Source of the DNA: Niastella populi
GTDB taxonomy: Bacteria > Bacteroidota > Bacteroidia > Chitinophagales > Chitinophagaceae
NCBI RefSeq assembly: GCF_002078015.1
Contig: NZ_LWBP01000225.1
Coordinates: forward strand, 1 to 38,901
DNA length: 38,901 nt
Direction: 5' to 3'
This document shows, piece by piece, positions 1 through 9,486 of this stretch. The translations under genes were made by a program, and so were the position numbers. Under the pieces are notes generated by a model that worked only from the letters and a program-made list of their open reading frames with translations, searched no databases and had not been told where the DNA came from. The number at the start of each line of letters is the position of its first letter. Within the stretch, counting starts at the first letter, position 1.

Positions 1-588
1 ATTATAGTTCTGTTTTAAATAAAGTAAATGCGCACCATATTGGTGAATCTGGTTTTATGAAGTAAGTAATCCTTTTTTCCCTGGCACATGATACTAAAAA
101 TTAAAAGGCTATCGGTTGTATTTTCGAGTTGGCATAGGAGAAAATCAACCAGAGACGACAGCAAATTATATACTTGATAAAATAACAAGTTTTGGTTATT
201 GGGTTAATCTAAGCTAACGTAATCAAATGAAATAGGTAACCGTGATTTCACCCTTTTTAGTTCAATCCTATGATCCTTTTTTGTGGTTTTACTATAAGCG
301 CTAGAACTGGTATGCAAGTCACAAAAATTAAAACTCTCAAAAACCCCAGTAAGCACCTGCCGCCAGCGATGGACTTTAGAATACGTCCCGGCTACACAAC
401 GCTGTTGGCGCATCCGATACAACCGTATGCACAGGTGCATACGGTTGTATCGGATGTTTGATTCGGGCATATAGAAAAACAGTGTTTTTCACGGTTCAGT
501 CAAACTCATTTTTTCATACCTTTTATACGCCTTTTCCCATCCCTGTCCTGATTTTAACCCACATCACTAACCGTAAAAAACCAAAACA
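1..588. other. Intergenic/element flank without a convincing gene
   Basis: This AT-rich stretch holds no gene I can support. Two short overlapping reading frames on opposite strands near 204-470 have no recognisable domain and largely mirror each other. The only clear structure is the perfect inverted repeat at 411-456, listed separately. The GC-rich cargo begins after about 680. Confidence 0.5.
411..456. repeat. Perfect 22-bp inverted repeat
   Basis: Arms 411-432 and 435-456 are exact reverse complements with only AG between them; the left arm starts CATCCGATAC. No T-tract follows on either side, so it does not look like an intrinsic terminator. It lies upstream of the first gene of the GC-rich element. 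It could be a recombination or transfer site, or a protein-binding site. A cruciform of this length with a 2-nt centre is unusual. Function is not known. Confidence 0.85.
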
Positions 589-681
589 ATGCTTGCGCAT
601 GTATTCTTGCAGTTCTATTTTCTCCAATCTTATTCTCCTTCTTATTACTCTTCTCCCGGAATCTCATTGTTGCAATTCCTG

Positions 682-1227
682 ATGGCGCTTATCCTTTGCC
701 TTTTTATCATATTTATCATATACCTGGTCGGCAAGATGCGCCGCAACGCCCTCGAAACCGAGCACTGGTTGCAACCTTTCAACCTGCTGCATCTCTCATC
801 CAACGACTTCTACGGCTTCCTGGAAAACTATATCCGCGACATGAAGCTGCCTGACGTTAAGGTGCGGCGCGTTACCCACCCCGAGGGCGGCATGCTGTCC
901 TCGAACCGCGAGTACTTGCGCGTTTCCCGCAAAGAGCATGTGTTTGATATTTGCGCCGCACCCTTCGGCCATGCGTTTTTCATTTCATATTGGCAGGTGG
1001 ATACCTCCACAGTCATACGCAAACTGGTGCGCGCTATTCCAAAAATCGGCCCGCTCCTTGAACTGGCGATATTTGGCAAAACATACTATCAAATGGATTC
1101 CGAGGCTATGTTCAAGGAGTTTGTTGATGCGATATTGAAGGAAGTGGTGGAACTTGTTTCAAAAGAGCACGGCACCCGGGGCCATAAGGAGCTTGAAGGC
1201 AATGCCATAGAAGCAATCAGGGGCTAG
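682..1227 (+). CDS. Small membrane-anchored protein of the element
   Basis: I do not recognise the family. The product has one strong N-terminal transmembrane segment (LILCLFIIFIIYLVG) followed by basic residues (KMRR) and about 150 soluble residues, so it probably sits in the inner membrane with the C-terminus in the cytoplasm. I chose ATG 682 because it starts just before the membrane segment; an in-frame ATG at 589 would add 31 residues of low-complexity, AT-rich sequence. The stop is 4 nt before the coupling ATPase gene, so the two are almost certainly cotranscribed. An accessory role at the membrane beside that ATPase is inference. Base composition is GC-rich like the two following genes. 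Confidence 0.6.
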   Translation: MALILCLFIIFIIYLVGKMRRNALETEHWLQPFNLLHLSSNDFYGFLENYIRDMKLPDVKVRRVTHPEGGMLSSNREYLRVSRKEHVFDICAAPFGHAFFISYWQVDTSTVIRKLVRAIPKIGPLLELAIFGKTYYQMDSEAMFKEFVDAILKEVVELVSKEHGTRGHKELEGNAIEAIRG

Positions 1228-1231
1228 CACG

Positions 1232-4200
1232 ATGCTCTATACGCCCTCACTACAACGCACTGAACAGTTCAATGCCTGGGATGAACGCGGGCGCGGCTGG
1301 CATGTATTCCCGGTGCCCGTGCACCCGGAGCCTGCGTTTGTGCCATTCATATTTCAGGAAGTTTCCTGGAACAACCCGATCATTGACGATGGCAAGCGTC
1401 CGGGACTGGTGGGCGGCATATTAGGTGAACTGAAAAAATTGTTTGCCCCGCCGAAGCAGCCGGAACCGGCGGAGGAAAGCATGATCCAGGCATTTCCGTT
1501 TGAGGACGAGTATCCCTTACGGTTCTTCGCCCTGTCATTTCCGAAGGGACAGAAGGTGCCGCAGTTCGAGACGGAGCAACTGCTTATCATGCTCGCTGCC
1601 TGCAGCTATCCGGTGTCATTCGAGCTGGTGGCAACAGCAGAAGCGATCCAGGTGCAATTCGTCTGCGCCGATGACGATTCGGCATACCTGCAAGGCCAGT
1701 TGCGCGCCTATTTCCCCGGATGCAGCCTGATTGAGGATGCAGATTCCTTGTTCGGCATTTTTGTGGAATCAGTGCAGGTGTATGAGCTCGGCTTGCGGCA
1801 TGAGTTCATGCTGCCGCTTGCCATGCCAAACAGCCTGGACTTCGACCCGCATGCCAGCCTGTTCGGAATCTTGGAACATATACCGGCAGGAAAGCGGGCA
1901 GCGGTGCAGGTCATATTCCAGGGATGCCAGAACCCGTGGGCAGAAAGCATCGTGCGTTCAGTTACTAACGAGGATGGCAAGTCTTTTTTCGAAGATGCGC
2001 CGGAGCTGGTTTCGGGGGCGAAGCAAAAAATTTCCGCCCCGCTCTTTGCTTCGATCATCCGTGTCATGGCAAGCGCCGGTGATGGAGAAAGCGCGGATCG
2101 GCTTGCCTGGGCGGTGGGGGATGCGCTGGTGCGCCAGTCAAAGAGTGCCGGCAACAGCCTGATGCTGCTTTCCAATGATGAGTATGATTATGCTGAACAC
2201 TTGCGTGATCTACTGTTCAGAAGGTCGCAGCGGCTCGGCATGATTCTCAACAGCAAGGAGCTGGCGAACTTCGTGCACTACCCATCCGTTACTATTCCTT
2301 CGCAAAAGCTGGTGCGCGATACCCGCAAGGCCAAAGCGGCCCCGAATATTGCCGCTGGCAAAGGGTTATTGCTCGGCAAGAACAAGCACCAGGGAAAAGA
2401 GACTTCCGTTTCTATTCCCACCGCTCATCGCCTCAAGCATATGCACATCATCGGCGGCACCGGCACCGGCAAGTCAACGCTCTTGCTCAATATGATCGTG
2501 CAGGATATCCGCAACAATACCGGCGTCTGCGTGTTAGACCCGCATGGCGATCTCGTAGAAAAAATACTGACGTACATACCAGAACGCAGAGCAAAGGACG
2601 TACTGATTATTGACCCCGCGGACGCCGAGCATCCGGTGGGATTCAATATACTGTCCGCACACAGCGAAATAGAAAAAGACATATTGGCCAGTGATTTGGT
2701 TGCCGCCTTTAAGCGGCTGTCGACGAGCTGGGGCGACCAGATGAACAGCGTGTTTGCAAACGCGATCCTGGCATTTTTGGAAAGCAGCCAGGGCGGGACG
2801 CTGGCAGATTTGCGGCGCTTCCTGGTTGATACCAGTTTCAGAAATGCCATTCTGCGGACGGTTGCCGACCCGAGCGTCCTGTATTACTGGCAGCGCGAAT
2901 ATTTGCTCTTGAAGAACAGTTCTGTCGGATCCATACTGACCCGCCTCGACAGTTTCCTGCGGCCGAAGCTCATCCGCAACATGGTCTGCCAGCAGAAAAG
3001 CCTCGATTTCGGCAGGATGATGGATGAAGGAAAAATTATCCTGGTCAAACTTTCGCAAGGGCTGATCGGCTCCGAAAATTCATACCTGTTAGGCACCTTC
3101 ATCACGGCCAAAATCCAACAGGCGGCCATGGCCCGGCAAGCACAAGCGCAGGAAAGCCGCCGGGACTTCTTTTTATACGTTGACGAGTTCCAGCACTTCA
3201 TTACGCCCTCCATGTCTTCCATTTTGAGCGGCACCAGGAAGTACGGACTGGGGCTGGTTTTGGCGCACCAGCAGTTAGCGCAAATTTCTGATGCTGAACT
3301 TGCGAGCGCAATCCTGGCGAATGCCGGAACCCGCATCTGCTTTCGCTTAGGCGAAACCGATGCCCGCAAACTCGAAGACGGCTTTTCTTTTTTTGATGCG
3401 AAAGACCTGCAAAACTTGGGTACCGGCGAAGCCATTGCCCGCATTGAAAAGCCGGAGTTCGATTTTTCATTGAACACAGTACCGCTTGAAACATCGGATG
3501 TGCCAGGCGAAGTACAGGAACAAATTATTTCCTGTTCTCGATACACATACGGTACACCAAGGCGGGAAGTTGAAGAAACGCTGGCGGAGAGTATGCGCAC
3601 CGCAGCAGCGGAAGAACCGAAGCAGAAAAGGAAGGAACAGCCAGGAATGCCAAAGGAAGAATATATACCGTTTGAAGAAGTCTCAAAGGATCAGGAAGCA
3701 CCGCAAGAAAAGACAGAAAAAGAACAACGTACCCAAACGCCAACGAAAGAGCCAGCACCACCAGCACCGGAAGCAATCACCGAAACAAAAGACGTTACCG
3801 CCACGCCCAAAGCCCAGGAATATTTGAAAAATGATGAGCGGAACGAGCACGATGGTTTGAAGCGGCGCATCGAAGTGATGGCGCGGCAGCGCGGATTCAA
3901 GGCAAGCTGCGAAGCGCCAACGCCGGAATTGCGCGGGTTTGTCGATGTATCCATTGAAACGCCGACCCGCAAAATAGCAGTCGAGGTATGCGTAACCACC
4001 AGGCCCGTCTGGGAACTGCACAATGTTTCAAAGTGCCTTGCAGCGGGATATGACACGGTGATTGTCTGTGTTCATAATAGTGAAAAGAAGATCGGCCAGA
4101 TACGGGCGGTTATTAACCAGCACGTGCCGGAACACGAGCGGGCAAAGGTATTCGTGTTCGACCGCGATGGCGTGTTCGGCTACCTCGACACGATTCCGGT

Positions 4201-4339
4201 TGAACCGCCCACCGAAACCCGCATGCACGGCTTTATCATCGAAGAAGAATTCAGCGACCTGACAGACGAAGAAGCGATGCGGCAGCGCGAAGCGGTGGCC
4301 CGGCAAATGGTGAGTGCGCTGCGGAAAAAGAAAAAATAG
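1232..4339 (+). CDS. VirD4/TraG-type conjugative coupling ATPase with extra C-terminal domain
   Basis: A 1035-residue P-loop ATPase of the type IV secretion DNA-binding (VirD4/TraG/TraD, HerA-like) class. Walker A is GGTGTGKST at residues 408-416; Walker B is LYVDEF with D651 and E652. The usual job of the family is to couple a DNA substrate to a membrane transfer channel. The N-terminal ~380 residues lack obvious membrane segments, so anchoring may rely on the upstream membrane protein. A Pro/Glu/Lys-rich linker (about 790-870) leads to a separate globular domain (about 870-1000). That domain has a D...E pattern (VDVSIET, then VEVCVTT) resembling a restriction-endonuclease fold, though the usual ExK lysine is not evident. 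No relaxase or mating-channel genes are visible. A strong terminator follows. Confidence 0.8.
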   Translation: MLYTPSLQRTEQFNAWDERGRGWHVFPVPVHPEPAFVPFIFQEVSWNNPIIDDGKRPGLVGGILGELKKLFAPPKQPEPAEESMIQAFPFEDEYPLRFFALSFPKGQKVPQFETEQLLIMLAACSYPVSFELVATAEAIQVQFVCADDDSAYLQGQLRAYFPGCSLIEDADSLFGIFVESVQVYELGLRHEFMLPLAMPNSLDFDPHASLFGILEHIPAGKRAAVQVIFQGCQNPWAESIVRSVTNEDGKSFFEDAPELVSGAKQKISAPLFASIIRVMASAGDGESADRLAWAVGDALVRQSKSAGNSLMLLSNDEYDYAEHLRDLLFRRSQRLGMILNSKELANFVHYPSVTIPSQKLVRDTRKAKAAPNIAAGKGLLLGKNKHQGKETSVSIPTAHRLKHMHIIGGTGTGKSTLLLNMIVQDIRNNTGVCVLDPHGDLVEKILTYIPERRAKDVLIIDPADAEHPVGFNILSAHSEIEKDILASDLVAAFKRLSTSWGDQMNSVFANAILAFLESSQGGTLADLRRFLVDTSFRNAILRTVADPSVLYYWQREYLLLKNSSVGSILTRLDSFLRPKLIRNMVCQQKSLDFGRMMDEGKIILVKLSQGLIGSENSYLLGTFITAKIQQAAMARQAQAQESRRDFFLYVDEFQHFITPSMSSILSGTRKYGLGLVLAHQQLAQISDAELASAILANAGTRICFRLGETDARKLEDGFSFFDAKDLQNLGTGEAIARIEKPEFDFSLNTVPLETSDVPGEVQEQIISCSRYTYGTPRREVEETLAESMRTAAAEEPKQKRKEQPGMPKEEYIPFEEVSKDQEAPQEKTEKEQRTQTPTKEPAPPAPEAITETKDVTATPKAQEYLKNDERNEHDGLKRRIEVMARQRGFKASCEAPTPELRGFVDVSIETPTRKIAVEVCVTTRPVWELHNVSKCLAAGYDTVIVCVHNSEKKIGQIRAVINQHVPEHERAKVFVFDRDGVFGYLDTIPVEPPTETRMHGFIIEEEFSDLTDEEAMRQREAVARQMVSALRKKKK

Positions 4340-4355
4340 CTTTTACATCAATTAG

Positions 4356-4382
4356 AAAATTGCCAGAAATGGCAATTTTTTC
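4356..4382 (+). terminator. Intrinsic terminator after the coupling ATPase
   Basis: A perfect 10-bp stem (4356-4365 with 4370-4379) closes a GAAA tetraloop and runs into a T-tract, 17 nt after the stop codon. It separates the ATPase transcript from the recombinase gene, which therefore needs its own promoter. Confidence 0.9.
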
Positions 4383-4463
4383 TCTCTATGCTTTTTGTAT
4401 TCGCTTGAAAGAATAAACGCAAAGCACATTCACAATTCTTTCACCTTCAAAAATGTTTAGCAC

Positions 4464-5972
4464 ATGGACGTTAAAAAAGCCGTCGGCATTTGGATTCGGG
4501 TGAGCACCGAAGAACAAGCCCAGGGAGAATCGCCGCAACACCACGAGCACCGCGGCCGCGCCTATGCAGAAGCCCGCGGCTGGGAAGTGCGGGAGGTATA
4601 TCACCTCGAAGGGGTTTCCGGCAAAGCCGTGATGCACCATCCGGAAGCAAAGCGCATGTTAAAAGACGTGAAGGACGGCCACATTACCGGCCTCATTTTT
4701 TCCAAGCTGGCGCGCCTGGCCCGGAGCACCAAGGAACTGCTGGGATTTTCAGATTTTTTCCAGGAACACCATGCCGATTTGATGTCGCTTGAAGAAGCGA
4801 TAGATACGAGCACCCCAGCTGGCCGCCTGTTCTACACTATCATTGCAGCAATGGCACAGTGGGAGCGTGAAGAAATTGCCTCGCGCGTCGCCGCCTCCGT
4901 TACTATCCGGGCCAAACTCGGCAAACGCATCGGCGGGCCGGCGCCGTATGGGTATAAATGGATAAAGGAGGGCAAAGCGCATCACTTTGTCATCGACGAA
5001 AAAGAAGCCCCAGTGCGAAAGCTGATGTATGAGTTGTTCCTGAAGTACAAGCGGAAGCAGACCGTGGCAAAGGAACTGAACCGGCTGTCATACCGCACCC
5101 GTGCTGGCGCCCTCTTTACCGAAACCACCATTGAACGCCTGCTGCGCGACCCGGCGGCCAAGGGCATGCGCCGCGCCTGCTATACCGAAACCAACGACCG
5201 AAAAAAATGGCTGCTGAAGCCGCGGGAACAATGGATACTCATTGCATGCCCGGCAATTGTTTCGGAGGAAGTATGGGACGAATGCATCCGGTATCTCGAC
5301 CTGAACAAGCGCAACCGGAAGAAGCCGGGCCGGAACAGCCAATACCTCCTTGCCGGCCTCGTTGCCTGCACCTGCGGCAAAAAAATGTACGTATATCACA
5401 AGAACCCGCTGTACTCATGCAAGCAGTGCAAGAACAGGGTATCGGTGGCGAGCATGGACGACATCTATTATGAACGGCTCAAAAAGTTCCTGCTCGTCGA
5501 TATGGATGTTGCCAAATTTGCGACGCAATCTGCCACGCTCATGCAGGAAAAGGAAGCATTGATTGCCCTGGCAAAAGAAGAAGCAAAAACACTCCGGCAG
5601 CAGATGGACGAACTGGTTGCCATGCGGATCAACAAGGAACTTACCCCCGAACGATTCACTTCCCACTACAAACCGCTCGAAGAACGGCTCGCCGGGTTTG
5701 AACAGCAAATCCCGGAGTTTGAAGCCGAACTCGATACCTTGCGCGTACAGCATCTTTCTGCCGATACCGTATTGCACGAAGCGAAAAAGTTATACGAAAA
5801 CTGGCCGACCATGCCGTTTGAAGAAAAGCGCAACATCGTGGAAATCATTACGGAGCGCATAGCCGTCGGGACTGAAAAGATAACATTCAAGCTCCGGTTC
5901 CGCCCCCTCACACCCCCCACTTCCGGAAAAGCCGGAAATAATCCACAAGGCGAGAGCGCTTCATTGTGCTAA
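4464..5972 (+). CDS. Large serine recombinase (integrase/resolvase family)
   Basis: A 502-residue recombinase. The N-terminal resolvase domain has the catalytic serine in RVSTEEQ (S14) and the conserved arginines in KLARLAR (about R84, R87). A recombinase domain follows at about 155-290. The zinc ribbon has C302, C304, C319 and C322, then a long charged coiled coil (about 350-440) and a C-terminal segment. This is the standard layout of large serine integrases, which join two short att sites without needing a supercoiled substrate. It is GC-rich like the ATPase gene upstream. The stop codon directly abuts an inverted repeat (5973-6000), a likely place for an att or terminator structure. Best guess: the integrase of the element that starts left of or near the window start. 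Confidence 0.93.
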   Translation: MDVKKAVGIWIRVSTEEQAQGESPQHHEHRGRAYAEARGWEVREVYHLEGVSGKAVMHHPEAKRMLKDVKDGHITGLIFSKLARLARSTKELLGFSDFFQEHHADLMSLEEAIDTSTPAGRLFYTIIAAMAQWEREEIASRVAASVTIRAKLGKRIGGPAPYGYKWIKEGKAHHFVIDEKEAPVRKLMYELFLKYKRKQTVAKELNRLSYRTRAGALFTETTIERLLRDPAAKGMRRACYTETNDRKKWLLKPREQWILIACPAIVSEEVWDECIRYLDLNKRNRKKPGRNSQYLLAGLVACTCGKKMYVYHKNPLYSCKQCKNRVSVASMDDIYYERLKKFLLVDMDVAKFATQSATLMQEKEALIALAKEEAKTLRQQMDELVAMRINKELTPERFTSHYKPLEERLAGFEQQIPEFEAELDTLRVQHLSADTVLHEAKKLYENWPTMPFEEKRNIVEIITERIAVGTEKITFKLRFRPLTPPTSGKAGNNPQGESASLC

Positions 5973-6000
5973 CAAAGTTAGTAAATAATTACTAACTTTG
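5973..6000. repeat. Inverted repeat abutting the recombinase stop codon
   Basis: Perfect 12-bp arms (5973-5984, CAAAGTTAGTAA; 5989-6000) with ATAA between. Allowing two mismatches the arms reach 16 bp, so the left extension includes the recombinase stop codon. There is no T-tract. The sharp drop in GC content right after it suggests the element boundary is close by. It may be an att core or a regulatory hairpin; the sequence alone does not decide. Confidence 0.75.
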
Positions 6001-6007
6001 CTAATTG

Positions 6008-6108
6008 GAATGGGGGCAATCGGCAATCGGGCTCGAAATTCGAGCGGCGCAAGGTTGGTTATTAATCCCGAAGGTCGCGAGCTATTCACCATTGCCCATT
6101 GACCATAA
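6008..6108. repeat. Intergenic repeat family B, copy 1
   Basis: Shares ordered blocks with 17028-17166: GGCAATCGGCAATC, then a CGGCGCAA block, then CGCGA, then CCCATTGACCAT. The blocks keep their order but the spacing drifts, as expected for an old dispersed repeat. Confidence 0.6.
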
Positions 6109-6110
6109 TG

Positions 6111-6136
6111 AAAGATCCTGCCGAAGCAGGATCTTT
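6111..6136 (+). terminator. Terminator-like hairpin
   Basis: An 11-bp perfect stem (6111-6121 with 6126-6136) with loop CGAA. Only three Ts follow, so it is a weak intrinsic terminator at best. It lies 140 bp after the recombinase. Confidence 0.5.
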
Positions 6137-6795
6137 CCGGAACCCCTGTTTATTAAGGTCTACTACTTGCGAGTTAAAAGAGTGCATAGGTAAGCGCAGG
6201 AAGAGTGGCCAGCCCGGCCAACTCCTTGCCGTAATGAATTTTCCAATGCTTGTGGTTCAGACGTGGCCTTATTCGTTTTCCGGTTAGGGTTCTTCAACAG
6301 GTACATGATGTCATTCGAAACGCCTTGTAACGAATGCATGTAACCAACAAGGATATTTCTACCGGGGCGCTTAAGCACTAAGGAATCGGTTATCGGCAAT
6401 TTCCTGCGCATGTATATGAACTGAAGGTTGAGTCGGTTGTCGACAGGAGTCAAAAATAATAAGTTGTTCCTGTTGTTTTTTGCCAATGTGTGTGAACTGC
6501 GGATTTATGCATGTGAAAGTTAGTATTTGAGTGGTAAAATGTGGAAATAGTAACATATACAGATCGGGTGGAAATATGATCATGAGAAGAACAAGATGGC
6601 ATACAAACAATTGTAAGTTCAAAAATTATTCAGACGATAAGGGTCATCAGAACAAAAAGATAATCTCAAACATTATATCACCTGGTAAAAAAGTATTGGC
6701 GTAAGTAAAAAAGTATAATCTGTATTGTCAATGATACAACATTTATCGGGCAGGTATAATTATTCTACCTGGTAAATAGAGATATTACAACAACC

Positions 6796-6821
6796 CGTTA
6801 TAAATCCTGCATGTTATAACG
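6796..6821. promoter_or_regulatory. Operator-like inverted repeat upstream of the receptor gene
   Basis: Arms CGTTATAA (6796-6803) and TTATAACG (6814-6821) with a 10-nt spacer, about one helical turn between half-site centres and so typical of a dimeric regulator site. A TACTTTTG box at 6885-6892 fits the Bacteroidota -7 consensus TAnnTTTG, but I see no -33 box at the right distance. Binding by a regulator is inference. Confidence 0.35.
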
Positions 6822-6919
6822 TAACCGTTAATAGTTGTAATTAACCGTTTGTGTATACAGAGGAATATGACCGTAACACGCCGATACTTTTGCCGACTAA
6901 ACTGCAAATATCTTAATTC

Positions 6920-9388
6920 ATGAAAAAGTTGATTTTATTAGCATTGCCTTTGTTGTTTTGCGCAGTTATTGCCAAAGCACAACAAATAACCGGTAATGTT
7001 AAGGATGATCAGGGTAAGTCCTTGTCCGGAGCCACTGTAGCGTTGAAGAAAGTAAAAGATTCAGCATTGGTTAAACTGGCCGCTACCAATACTTCAGGTC
7101 AATATGCATTTACCGGCATCAATGCGGGCAGCTATTTTGTCGCTGTTTCATATACAGGTCATGTAGCAAAAAGTTCTGCTGCATTTGACGTAAGCGGAAC
7201 CGGTGACGTTACCGCTCCTGAAGTGGTACTCGTCAAGGCAACCGGCCAGTTGAAAGAAGTGGTTGTTGCCGCCCGTAAGCCAATGGTAGAAGTAAAAGCC
7301 GATAAAACTATTTTGAATGTAGAAGGAAGTATTAATTCCGTAGGGCAGGATGCGCTCGATCTGTTGCGTAAAGCCCCCGGCGTGGTGGTTGATAAAGACG
7401 ACAATCTTACCTTAGCCGGAAAGAATGGCGTACAGGTATATATCGATGGCCGGCCAACGCCGCTTTCAGGTAAAGACCTGTCAGATTATCTGAGAACCCT
7501 GCAGTCTTCGTCTATTGAAGCCATTGAGATCATTACCAACCCTTCTGCCAAATATGATGCGGCCGGTAATGCCGGTATCATCAATATCAGGTTGAAGAAA
7601 AATAAATCGTATGGTACCAACGGTTCAATAAATGCAGGTTTTAACCAGGGTATTACACCCAAATACAATGGCGGTTTTTCATTGAACCACCGCAACAAAC
7701 ACGTTAACCTCTTTGGTAACTATAGCTATAATGATAATACCAATGAGAATAATATCAACCTGCGCCGCGAAGTACTGGATACCCTGTTCGAGCAAAAGTC
7801 GAAACTGAATATCGATAACAGGAGCCATAACTTTAAAGCCGGTGCAGATTACTTTCTGAACAGGAGAAGTACGATCGGTATTATGGCCAATGGTTCTTTC
7901 TCCGATATGGATATGAATAACTACAGCCGTACCGACATCTCTTATATTCCCAATAAACAACTTGACAGAGTATTGATCGCCGACAATACGAATGCGAACA
8001 AAAAGAACAATATCAACGCGAACCTGAATTACAGGTATGCCGATTCAACCGGTCATGAGCTGAATGTTGACGCCGACTATGGTGCTTACCGGAACAAAAG
8101 CGATCAGTACCAGCCTAACGAATACCGCGATCCAGATAACAATTACCTGTATAGCCGTATATATCATATGTACGCGCCAACGGATATCGATATATACAGT
8201 GTAAAGGCCGATTATGAGCAGAACTTTAAAAAAGGACGTTTAGGCCTCGGTGGTAAAATTTCATTTGTTGAAAGTAACAATGATTTCAACCGCTACGATG
8301 TTGACCCTGCATCAGGTATCAAGAACCTGGATGTCTTCCGAAGCAATGATTTTGTTTATAAAGAGAATGTAAACGCAGGTTATGTAAACTACAACCGCCA
8401 ATTCAAAGGGTTTATGATCCAGGCTGGTTTGCGGGTTGAAAATACCCATGCCACCGGCCGCTCACGGGGCATCAAAGACGATAACGGCACCCTTGTAGAC
8501 TATGATTCTACATTCACCCGTGATTATACCAACCTGTTCCCAAGCGCGGCCATTACTTTAAATAAAAAGCCCATGAGCCAGTGGAGCTTTACGTATAGCC
8601 GCCGTATCGACAGGCCCAATTACCAGAACCTGAACCCGTTCGAATTCAAACTGGATGAGTATACCTTCCAGAAAGGTAATACCGGTTTGCAGCCACAATA
8701 CACCAATAGCTTTGGTGTTACCCATACTTACAAATACCGGTTAAATACAACGTTGAACTACAGCCACGTGAAAGATATCTTTGCGCAACTGGTTGACGTA
8801 ACGGAGAAATCGAAATCATTCATTACCCAAAAGAACCTGGCCAACCAGGATATCGTAAGCCTGAATATCAGCTACCCGTTCCAGTACAAATGGTATAGCA
8901 TCTTTGGTAACCTGAATGCTTACTATTCGCATTACAAAGCCGATCTGGGTGTTGATCGCAAAGTTGACCTCGAAGTGTATGCCTTCACATTCTTTGCACA
9001 ACAATCTTTCCGTTTAGGTAAGGGCTGGACTGGTGAAATGAGCGGTTGGTATTCTTCTCCTTCTATTTGGCAGGGAACCATCAAGAGCAGTAAGATCTGG
9101 AGCGTAGATGGTGGTATACAGAAAACCATCCTGAAAGGGAATGGAAGTATCAAGGCGTCTGTAAGCGATATTTTCAGAACATTCAAGTGGAGAGGCACCA
9201 GCAATTTTGCCGGCCAAAGTACATTGGCCAGTGGTAATTTCGAAAGCCGTCAGCTTAAGCTGAACTTCACCTACCGGTTCGGTAACAGCCAGGTAAAAGC
9301 GGCCCGTCAGCGCAAAACAGGTTTGGAAGAGGAAACCAAACGTGCAGCAGATAGTGGCGGCGGAATAGGCGCTGGAAATCAGAAATAA
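6920..9388 (+). CDS. Outer-membrane beta-barrel protein, TonB-receptor-like
   Basis: An 822-residue outer-membrane protein. A signal peptide (MKKLILLALPLLFCAVIAKA) is followed by a CarboxypepD_reg-like beta-sandwich (about 22-110). A plug-like domain follows (about 115-225), including DLLRKAPGVVVD, VYIDGRPTPL and SAKYDAAGNAGIINI. The rest is an OMP_b-brl_3-type barrel rich in aromatic and Asn residues. The family resembles TonB-dependent receptors, but members of this branch often lack a clear TonB box, and I see none. No SusD partner lies nearby, so a glycan-uptake role is not supported. It appears monocistronic: a long upstream region and a strong terminator follow. A C-terminal extension after the last barrel strand (RQRKTGLEEETKRAAD) is hydrophilic. 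The ligand is not predictable. Confidence 0.88.
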   Translation: MKKLILLALPLLFCAVIAKAQQITGNVKDDQGKSLSGATVALKKVKDSALVKLAATNTSGQYAFTGINAGSYFVAVSYTGHVAKSSAAFDVSGTGDVTAPEVVLVKATGQLKEVVVAARKPMVEVKADKTILNVEGSINSVGQDALDLLRKAPGVVVDKDDNLTLAGKNGVQVYIDGRPTPLSGKDLSDYLRTLQSSSIEAIEIITNPSAKYDAAGNAGIINIRLKKNKSYGTNGSINAGFNQGITPKYNGGFSLNHRNKHVNLFGNYSYNDNTNENNINLRREVLDTLFEQKSKLNIDNRSHNFKAGADYFLNRRSTIGIMANGSFSDMDMNNYSRTDISYIPNKQLDRVLIADNTNANKKNNINANLNYRYADSTGHELNVDADYGAYRNKSDQYQPNEYRDPDNNYLYSRIYHMYAPTDIDIYSVKADYEQNFKKGRLGLGGKISFVESNNDFNRYDVDPASGIKNLDVFRSNDFVYKENVNAGYVNYNRQFKGFMIQAGLRVENTHATGRSRGIKDDNGTLVDYDSTFTRDYTNLFPSAAITLNKKPMSQWSFTYSRRIDRPNYQNLNPFEFKLDEYTFQKGNTGLQPQYTNSFGVTHTYKYRLNTTLNYSHVKDIFAQLVDVTEKSKSFITQKNLANQDIVSLNISYPFQYKWYSIFGNLNAYYSHYKADLGVDRKVDLEVYAFTFFAQQSFRLGKGWTGEMSGWYSSPSIWQGTIKSSKIWSVDGGIQKTILKGNGSIKASVSDIFRTFKWRGTSNFAGQSTLASGNFESRQLKLNFTYRFGNSQVKAARQRKTGLEEETKRAADSGGGIGAGNQK

Positions 9389-9408
9389 GTATAGTCCCGA
9401 TTTTTTTT

Positions 9409-9449
9409 AAATGTGCCACATCTCTGAAGGTGTGGCACATTTTCTTTTT
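9409..9449 (+). terminator. Intrinsic terminator after the receptor gene
   Basis: A 12-bp perfect stem (9409-9420 with 9431-9442), a 10-nt loop and a T-rich tail starting within the right arm. It lies 20 bp after the receptor stop codon and 38 bp before the amidase start. Confidence 0.9.
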
Positions 9450-9486
9450 CCCTACTTTGCAGGGATAGTTTTAAAAACCGTTCACT

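Larger units (their letters stand above)
6001..6919. other. Long intergenic region upstream of the outer-membrane receptor
   Basis: About 900 bp without a supportable gene; the short frames present look random. It contains a degenerate repeat of family B (6008-6108), an 11-bp hairpin (6111-6136), an operator-like inverted repeat (6796-6821) and a possible promoter box near 6885. Confidence 0.6.

Noticed and set aside
411-456. Palindrome as an intrinsic terminator
   Set aside because: No T-tract on either side and no gene ends nearby.
204-470. Opposite-strand short ORFs near the window start
   Set aside because: No domain, no promoter, each largely mirrors the other and spans the palindrome.
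6163-6486. 107-codon minus-strand ORF between integrase and receptor
   Set aside because: No domain or promoter; it crosses non-coding, AT-rich DNA and looks random.
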